A stretch of DNA of 64,000 nucleotides from Allgaiera indica (GTDB lineage Bacteria; Pseudomonadota; Alphaproteobacteria; Rhodobacterales; Rhodobacteraceae). A program made the position numbers and the translations under genes. Below are positions 58,401-64,000 of this stretch, piece by piece; position 1 is the first letter of the stretch, and every line of letters begins with the position of its first letter. The DNA is taken from contig NZ_FNOB01000009.1 in the NCBI RefSeq assembly GCF_900106675.1, forward strand, positions 124,001 to 188,000. The letters are read 5' to 3'. A model generated the notes under the pieces. That model saw nothing but the letters and a program-made list of their open reading frames with translations, made no database searches and was not told where the DNA came from.

Positions 58401-60902
58401 ATGAAGACCCATGTGAAAGCCCTGATCATCGGCGGTGGCGCCGTCGGCGCCTCGGTCGCCTATCATCTGGCGAAGGCGGGCTGGGACACGATGCTGGTCG
58501 AGCGCGACGAGCTGACCTCTGGCTCCACCTGGCATGCGGCGGGGCTGCTTCCGCTGTTCAACATGAACTTCGCCACCACCCATATCCACAAGTATTCGGT
58601 CGATTTCTACAAGGGGCTAGAGGCCGAGACCGGCCTCAACGCGGGCTTCGCGGTCGTAGGCAACCTGCGCATGGCGCAGACCGCGGCGCGGATGGACGAA
58701 TACATGCTTTATTCCTCGATCGCCGAGACCGCGGGGGTGCATCACGAATTCCTGTCACCCAAGGAGATCAGTGACCGCTGGCCGCTGGTGCGCACCGATG
58801 ACCTGAAGGGCGCGCTGTTCCACCCGCAGGACGGCTACATCAACCCCGCCGACGTGACCCAGGCCATGGCCAAGGGTGCCCGCCAGCACGGGGCGGTGAT
58901 CGAGCGCAAATGGCAGGCCGATGCCTATGAATGGACCGGCAACGAATGGCGCGTCACGCTGACCAGGATGGTCGAGCGCGGCGGCAACCTCGTGCCGTCG
59001 GACGAGCAGATCGTGGTGACGGCGGAACATGTGGTCACCTGCACCGGCAACCATGCGCAGCGCACCGCGCGGCTTCTGGGCATCAAGATCCCCGCGATCC
59101 CGGTCGAGCACCAGTATATCGTCACCGAACCCGACCCGGCGCTGGTGGAATACCGCCGTCAGGGCGGGGCCGAACATCCGGTGCTGCGTGACGCCGACGC
59201 CAAGTGGTACGCGCGCGAGGAACGCGGCGGCTGGATCCTGGGCCCCTATGAGCAGGGGGCGCCGGCGCGGTTCCTTTACGACGTGCCGGAAAGCTTCCGC
59301 GCCGATCTGTTCCAGCTGGATCTGGAGCGGATCGAAGAGGAATACATGTCGATGATCCACCGCATCCCGACCTCGGAAACGGTGGGGCTGAAGGACGATT
59401 TCAACGGCCCGATCTGCTATACGCCCGATGGCAACCCGCTGGTCGGCCCGGCGCCGGGGCTGCGCAACATGTGGCTGGCGGAAGGCTTCAGCTTCGGCAT
59501 CACCGCGGCCGGCGGCACCGGTTATTACCTGGCTCAGATGATGGTCGAGGGCGAGGCCGAGATCGACATGGCCGCGCTCGACCCCAAGCGCTACGGGCCG
59601 TGGACTACGACGGAATACGCCGCGCGCAAGAACGAGGAATGCTATTCCCATGTCTTCATCCTGCACCACCCCGATGAGGAGCGAGAGGCCTGCCGCCCAC
59701 TGCGCACATCGCCCGCCTATGACCGGCAGGCGGCGCGCGGCGCCCAGTTTGGCCAGGTGAACGGATGGGAGCGGCCGAACTACTTCGGCCCGCTCGACGC
59801 GCCCGAAGGGTTCGACCACGATGCCCGCAGCTTCCGCCGTGGTGGCTGGTGGCAATATGCGGAGGCAGAGGCCAAGGCGATCCGTGAAACGGCCGGTCTG
59901 ATCGACGCCACCGCCTTCACGAAGCATTGGGTTTCGGGGCCCGGGGCAACGGCCTTCCTGGATCAGTTCACCTGCAACAAGCTGCCGAAGGTGGGGCGCA
60001 TCAACCTGACCTATGCGCTGACCGAGGCGGGCACGACGCGCACCGAATACACCATCGTGCGGCCGGCCGAGAATGAGTATTACCTCGTCTCGGCCGGTGC
60101 CTGGTCGGCCTATGACGCGGATTTCCTGCGCAAGTCGGCCGAGGATTTCATGACTGCCGGCGGCGGCTATGTCGCGATTCACGACGTCACGACGCAATGG
60201 GGTGTCTTCGCGCTGGCCGGGCCGAAGGCGCGCGACATCCTGCGCGAAATGGTGCGCGACGCCGATCCCGCGACGGTGCTGTCGAACAAGCGCTTCCCCT
60301 GGCTTTCAGCCCGCAAGATTGAGCTGGGCATGGTGCCGACGATGGCGATCCGCGTGGCCTATACCGGAGAATTGGGCTGGGAATTGCATCACCCGATGGA
60401 GATGCAGAACCACCTGTTCGACCGGCTGATGGCGGCGGGCGAGGGCCATGGGATGAAGTTGGTCGGCGCGCGCGCCCAGAACTGGCTGCGACAGGAAAAA
60501 AGCTACCGCGCCTTCGGCAACGAGTTGGGCCGGGATGCCACGCCGCTGGAGGCTGGGCTTGACCGTTTCGTCGATCTTTCGAAAGAGTTCCACGGCAAGG
60601 CGGCAATGGTCGAGACCGGGATCCGTTCGAAATGCGTGACCCTGCTGATCGACGGACCTGCGGATGCCGACCCCTGGGGCCGCGAGGCGCTGCTGCACGA
60701 CGGCCGCAAGGTCGGGCGTCTGACCTCGGGCGGGTATTCGGTGGCCTTCGGCAAGCAGATCGGGATGGGCTATGTCTCGGCCGAACTGGCCGAGGCGGGG
60801 CAGGAACTGGAGGTGCGGATGTTCCGCCAGACCTACCGCGCCGTGGTCACCGAGGACAGCCCCTACGACCCGACGAATGCCCGCATCCGAATAGACGGCT
60901 GA
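58401..60902 (+). CDS. Dimethylglycine/sarcosine dehydrogenase-like FAD enzyme with GcvT domains
   Basis: 833 residues from ATG 58401. N-terminal FAD-binding DAO domain: ALIIGGGAVGASVAYHLAKA (7-26), SGSTWHAAGLLP near residue 40 (probable covalent-FAD His region), and the closing GFSFGITAAGGTGYYLAQMM near residue 368. The C-terminal half is a GcvT aminomethyltransferase fold binding folate: RRGGWWQYAEAEAKAIRETA, LTYALTEAGTTRTEYTIVRP, YTGELGWELHHPM, and a GcvT C-terminal barrel with GRLTSGGYSVAFGKQIGMGY. It demethylates an N-methylated glycine, passing one-carbon units to tetrahydrofolate. It could continue betaine breakdown from the carnitine-like operon at 42-45 kb. Confidence 0.87.
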   Translation: MKTHVKALIIGGGAVGASVAYHLAKAGWDTMLVERDELTSGSTWHAAGLLPLFNMNFATTHIHKYSVDFYKGLEAETGLNAGFAVVGNLRMAQTAARMDEYMLYSSIAETAGVHHEFLSPKEISDRWPLVRTDDLKGALFHPQDGYINPADVTQAMAKGARQHGAVIERKWQADAYEWTGNEWRVTLTRMVERGGNLVPSDEQIVVTAEHVVTCTGNHAQRTARLLGIKIPAIPVEHQYIVTEPDPALVEYRRQGGAEHPVLRDADAKWYAREERGGWILGPYEQGAPARFLYDVPESFRADLFQLDLERIEEEYMSMIHRIPTSETVGLKDDFNGPICYTPDGNPLVGPAPGLRNMWLAEGFSFGITAAGGTGYYLAQMMVEGEAEIDMAALDPKRYGPWTTTEYAARKNEECYSHVFILHHPDEEREACRPLRTSPAYDRQAARGAQFGQVNGWERPNYFGPLDAPEGFDHDARSFRRGGWWQYAEAEAKAIRETAGLIDATAFTKHWVSGPGATAFLDQFTCNKLPKVGRINLTYALTEAGTTRTEYTIVRPAENEYYLVSAGAWSAYDADFLRKSAEDFMTAGGGYVAIHDVTTQWGVFALAGPKARDILREMVRDADPATVLSNKRFPWLSARKIELGMVPTMAIRVAYTGELGWELHHPMEMQNHLFDRLMAAGEGHGMKLVGARAQNWLRQEKSYRAFGNELGRDATPLEAGLDRFVDLSKEFHGKAAMVETGIRSKCVTLLIDGPADADPWGREALLHDGRKVGRLTSGGYSVAFGKQIGMGYVSAELAEAGQELEVRMFRQTYRAVVTEDSPYDPTNARIRIDG

Positions 60903-61027
60903 TCGCGTCGCGCCAGTGCACAAGGCTGCCCGCGCTCACGGCCGCCCGAGCAAAAGGCCATCAGTGTGTGCATGGCCGCCTGGGGCGGGGCCGCCAGCGC
61001 GCAAGGTCGCCCGGCGGCGGGCCGGCG

Positions 61028-61540
61028 TCAGGCAGCGTCGCTTCTGCGGCCGTTGTCCTGGTCGGCGCTGACCGACCGTGCGCGCGCTGCGCGCGAGCAG
61101 ATATCGGTAAGCAGGCAACTCGCGCAGATGTCCGGCCCGTTCGCGGATGGCGCGCAGTTGACCGGCCCGTGCTCAAGGAAGTGGTTGGCGATCTCGATCA
61201 GGTCGTCGACGGGCGCGGGGCGGCGCATCACACAGCGCAGTGACCCCAGCATCGAGAACAGCTCTCCTTGCGAAAAGATCAGACTGTCGGACAGCAGGAT
61301 CGTCACGAGTGCCGGATTGTGGAACTGCGCTGCCATCGCCACCGACAATCCGCTTTCGCCGCCGATCTGGTCCCCTTCCGGAAACAGTGCGGTGACCAGC
61401 AGATCCGGCGGGTCGACCCGCACCAGGTTCATGGCCCGATCTACCCTTTGCATATGCTGAACATCGTGGCCCAGAGACTTGAAACGATCGTGGACCGCCA
61501 GAACTTCTTCGTCCTCTCTTTCAAGAATTAGGATCTTCAA
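61028..61540 (-). CDS. Receiver-like protein with C-terminal cysteine cluster
   Basis: About 170 residues from TTG 61540, which follows GGAGG by six bases; a TTG at 61582 would add 14 residues. The first 115 residues look like a receiver fold: LKILILEREDEEVLAVHDRF, PPDLLVTALFPEGDQIGGES, VTILLSDSLIFSQGELFSML. The expected phosphorylation Asp position is unclear. The tail has CAPSANGPDICASCLLTDIC, four Cys in about 20 residues that could bind a metal or Fe-S cluster. Unknown function, possibly redox-responsive signalling. Divergent from hisB. Confidence 0.6.
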   Translation of the reverse strand: MKILILEREDEEVLAVHDRFKSLGHDVQHMQRVDRAMNLVRVDPPDLLVTALFPEGDQIGGESGLSVAMAAQFHNPALVTILLSDSLIFSQGELFSMLGSLRCVMRRPAPVDDLIEIANHFLEHGPVNCAPSANGPDICASCLLTDICSRAARARSVSADQDNGRRSDAA

Positions 61541-61703
61541 CGCAAACCTCCGACCGTACTTATCAACCGCCTCGCCCGACAATAAAGCGTAAATCGCTTA
61601 ACGTGGGCTTAATGTAACTTTGGGGAATCGTCCTTTGTGCGAAGGTGCTTAACAAGTGCCGCCCCCCGCCCTATAAGGCCGGAGAACCGCAAGGAGGCGC
61701 AGG

Positions 61704-62291
61704 ATGCGCAAGGCAGAGATCACGCGGACGACCGCCGAGACGGAAATCGCCGTCAGCCTCGACCTGGATGGGGCCGGCAGCTACGAGATGGCCACTGGCA
61801 TTGGCTTTTTCGACCATATGCTCGACCAGCTGGCGCGGCATTCGCTGATCGACATGAAGGTGGCGGCGCGGGGCGATCTGCATATCGACGATCACCACAC
61901 GGTCGAGGATGTCGGCATAGTGATCGGCCAGGCGCTGGCGAAGGCGCTGGGGACCAAGCGCGGCATCCGCCGTTACGGCGCCTGTCTGTTGCCGATGGAC
62001 GATGCCCTGGTGCGCGCCGCGCTCGATCTGTCGGGGCGCCCCTATCTGGTGTGGAAGGTTGCGATGCCAGCGGCCAAGATCGGCAGTTTCGACGCCGAGC
62101 TGGTGCGCGAATTCTTCCAGGCGCTGGCCACCCACGGCGGGATCACCCTGCACGTCGAGGTGCTTTCGGGGATCAACAGTCACCACATCGCCGAGGCTGC
62201 CTTCAAGGCGGTCGCGCGCGCGTTGCGCGAGGCGGTCGAACCCGATCCGCGCAAGGGCGACGCGGTGCCCTCGACCAAGGGCGCGCTCTGA
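61704..62291 (+). CDS. hisB: Imidazoleglycerol-phosphate dehydratase
   Basis: Histidine biosynthesis step 6, 195 residues, full length. Mn-binding His motifs: [20 protein letters not shown] near residue 32 and [20 protein letters not shown] near residue 58, then the repeat-half motifs [20 protein letters not shown] and [27 protein letters not shown] lies seven bases before the ATG. hisH follows after 59 bases on the same strand. Confidence 0.96.
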   Translation: MRKAEITRTTAETEIAVSLDLDGAGSYEMATGIGFFDHMLDQLARHSLIDMKVAARGDLHIDDHHTVEDVGIVIGQALAKALGTKRGIRRYGACLLPMDDALVRAALDLSGRPYLVWKVAMPAAKIGSFDAELVREFFQALATHGGITLHVEVLSGINSHHIAEAAFKAVARALREAVEPDPRKGDAVPSTKGAL

Positions 62292-62350
62292 CCGCGCGGC
62301 CGGGGCCGAGTATTTTACCAAGGTGAAAGCCTGAGAAGCAGGAGAGCGGG

Positions 62351-62989
62351 ATGCGCACGGCGATCGTCGATTATTCATCGGGGAACCTGCATTCGGCGCA
62401 GAAGGCGTTCGAACGGGTCGCGGCCGAGACCGGCGCGGGCGAGGTCGTGGTGACGTCGGACCCCGAGGTGGTGCGCGCCGCCGATCGCGTGGTACTGCCG
62501 GGCGACGGCGCCTTTCCGGCTTGCCGCCAGGCGCTCTTTGACCAGAGCGGGTTGTTCGAGGCGATCGAGGAAGCCGTGATCGGCGCCGGGCGACCGTTCC
62601 TGGGGATCTGCATCGGCATGCAGATGATGGCGACGCGGGGGCTGGAATACCGGCCGACGCCGGGGTTCGACTGGATCGGCGGCGAGGTGGCGCGGATCGA
62701 ACCCGCCGACGCGGTGCTGAAGGTGCCCCATATGGGGTGGAACGATCTGGTGATCGACCACCCGCATCCGGTGCTGGCGGGCATCGCGACCGGCGATCAC
62801 GCCTATTTCGTGCATTCCTATCATTTCCGCGTGGCCGATACGGCACAGCGTCTGGCGCATTGCAACTACGGCGCCGAGATCACCGCGATCGTGGGCCGGG
62901 GCAACATGGTCGGGACCCAGTTTCACCCGGAAAAGAGCCAGACCACGGGGTTGCGCCTGATCGCCAATTTCCTGGACTGGCGGCCCTAG
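62351..62989 (+). CDS. hisH: Imidazole glycerol phosphate synthase glutamine amidotransferase subunit
   Basis: Supplies ammonia to HisF, 212 residues. Class I glutaminase: nucleophile Cys in FLGICIGMQMMATRG near residue 85, GWNDLVIDHPHPVL near residue 133, and catalytic His-Glu in GTQFHPEKSQTTGLRLIANF near the C-terminus. VDYSSGNLHSAQKAFER is the typical start. hisF is not in the window; an MFS transporter gene follows instead. Confidence 0.96.
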   Translation: MRTAIVDYSSGNLHSAQKAFERVAAETGAGEVVVTSDPEVVRAADRVVLPGDGAFPACRQALFDQSGLFEAIEEAVIGAGRPFLGICIGMQMMATRGLEYRPTPGFDWIGGEVARIEPADAVLKVPHMGWNDLVIDHPHPVLAGIATGDHAYFVHSYHFRVADTAQRLAHCNYGAEITAIVGRGNMVGTQFHPEKSQTTGLRLIANFLDWRP

Positions 62990-63001
62990 GCCGGGCGGGC
63001 G

Positions 63002-63036
63002 GCCATTCCGCATCTTCCGGCCCGCGCCGGAATGGC
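63002..63036. other. Inverted repeat between hisH and the MFS gene
   Basis: Nine-base arms GCCATTCCG and CGGAATGGC around a GC-rich loop. No T-run follows on either strand, so it is not a standard terminator; possibly an attenuating hairpin. Confidence 0.4.
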
Positions 63037-63049
63037 TTAGAGCGGCGTG

Positions 63050-64000
63050 ATGCGACGGTTCCTGCAGGAAAATTCGGAATTCATCCGAGACAACGCCCGC
63101 TGGCTGGCCGCGGGCTTCCTGCTGATGCTGTTCTCGTCCTTCGGGCAGACCTTCTTCATCGGGGTCTCGGGCAACGATCTGCGCGCGACCTACCATCTTT
63201 CAGGCGGCGGGTTCGGGGCGCTCTACATGACCGCGACGCTGTCCAGTGCGGCGACCCTGCCGTTCCTGGGACGCGCGCTGGATCTGATGCCAGGCTGGAA
63301 GGTCGCGCGCTTCGCCATCCCCATCTTGTCGCTGGCCTGCGTGCTCATCACGCTGGCGCCGAATGTGGTGGCGCTTGGGGTCACCCTTTATCTGTTGCGA
63401 CTGTTCGGCCAGGGAATGATGACCGAGATCGCCCTGACCGAGACCGGCCGCTGGTTCACCGCCAACCGGGGGCGGGCGATGTCGATCATCACGCCCGGGG
63501 TGTCGGCGGGCACGGGCGTGCTGCCGGTGCTGGTGGTGCTGATCGACGCCGCAAGCGGCAACTGGCACGTGGCCTGGCTAGCCGCGGCGGCGGTGCTGAT
63601 GCTGGTGGCCTTGCCGCTGATCCTGTGGCTGATGCGGGTCGAGCGGGTGCCGCGCTTGCTGGACACCGGCAAGCCGGCGCCTGCGACCGCGAGAGACTGG
63701 ACCCGGGCCGAGGTGCTGCGCGATCCGGTATTCTACCTGCTGCTGGCCGGACTTGTCGCGCCGCCCTTCATCGGTACGACGGTGTTCTTCTTCCAAGGCT
63801 ATCTGACCGCGCTGCGCGGCTATTCGGAACTGGCTTTCGCCGCCGCCTTTCCGGTGATGTCGGTCACCACGGTGGCGTTCGGCTTTCTTTGCGGCGGGCT
63901 GGTCGATCGCTTCGGCGCGCTGCGCCTGCTGCCCTTTGTCTTGATCCCGATGACGCTGGCGACGCTGGCGGCGGCGCTGATCGCCCAGGTCTGGGGTGTT
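63050..64000 (+). CDS. MFS transporter (3' end off window)
   Basis: Major-facilitator permease, 317 codons visible. It begins MRRFLQENSEFIRDNARWLA, then the first helix AAGFLLMLFSSFGQTFFIGV. There are at least nine hydrophobic segments. LYLLRLFGQGMMTEIALTET and RWFTANRGRAMSIITPGVSA near residue 140 resemble oxalate/formate- or MCT-type members. GGLVDRFGALRLLP near the edge is the second-half GxxxDRxG motif. Substrate unknown. Lies 60 bases after hisH; cotranscription is possible. Confidence 0.85.
   Translation, partial: MRRFLQENSEFIRDNARWLAAGFLLMLFSSFGQTFFIGVSGNDLRATYHLSGGGFGALYMTATLSSAATLPFLGRALDLMPGWKVARFAIPILSLACVLITLAPNVVALGVTLYLLRLFGQGMMTEIALTETGRWFTANRGRAMSIITPGVSAGTGVLPVLVVLIDAASGNWHVAWLAAAAVLMLVALPLILWLMRVERVPRLLDTGKPAPATARDWTRAEVLRDPVFYLLLAGLVAPPFIGTTVFFFQGYLTALRGYSELAFAAAFPVMSVTTVAFGFLCGGLVDRFGALRLLPFVLIPMTLATLAAALIAQVWGV

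Overview
The window is high-GC DNA that reads as the chromosome of an alphaproteobacterium, most likely a member of the Rhodobacteraceae. The evidence is the cobalamin gene set, the neighbouring ribA and OmpR-type regulator, a short GRGK-type TatA, a DUF1467-like gene next to methylmalonyl-CoA epimerase, and strong G/C preference at third codon positions. No species is assigned.

Layout. (1) 1-4.6 kb: late cobalamin genes in two divergent operons. Leftwards are cobC, a PduX-type kinase and cobD/cbiB, which runs off the window. Rightwards are cobU/cobP, cobT and cobS. (2) 4.7-17.5 kb: a sugar-type catabolic locus around a SorC/LsrR-family regulator. One side carries a CUT2 ABC transporter (binding protein, double ATPase, two permeases) and a hydroxyisobutyrate-dehydrogenase-like enzyme. 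The other side carries E1alpha, E1beta and E2-hydrolase subunits of an acetoin-dehydrogenase-like complex and an FGGY kinase. Two palindromic operator candidates lie in the divergent promoter region. (3) 17.8-19.6 kb: a ClC-family channel/transporter.

(4) 20.2-35.4 kb: an integrated element that splits a tRNA-Arg(TCT) gene inside its anticodon loop. It carries a tyrosine integrase, an excisionase-like protein and a primase-helicase followed by an origin-like palindromic region. Further along are a DUF4055 portal protein, a terminase small-subunit candidate and a terminase large subunit split into ATPase and nuclease genes. No capsid or tail gene is visible, so it looks like a phage satellite or a heavily reduced prophage. 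Before the right end it carries lower-GC cargo: a HEPN-motif protein, a GHKL ATPase and a small coiled partner (a candidate defence module), then several small unknown genes and an intact replacement tRNA-Arg. A second, older tRNA-Arg 5' half outside the left end indicates an earlier integration at the same kind of site. A decayed IS5-family element lies just beyond the right end.

(5) 36.7-64 kb: ordinary chromosome. It holds an OmpR-type regulator, ribA, a YkuD protein, methylmalonyl-CoA epimerase, a carnitine-degradation-like operon (SDR, L-carnitine-dehydrogenase-like protein, BKACE) beside a deacetylase, small conserved proteins, a PRC-barrel protein followed by a tandem repeat, tatA and rimO. 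Then come a FadL porin, an AsmA protein, a CDF transporter, a Tat-exported SH3 protein, a 2-hydroxyacid dehydrogenase, an LLM flavoprotein, a dimethylglycine-dehydrogenase-like protein, an unusual receiver-like protein with a cysteine cluster, hisB, hisH and a partial MFS transporter. Family assignments come from reading motifs and from memory of the families; no database search was run.
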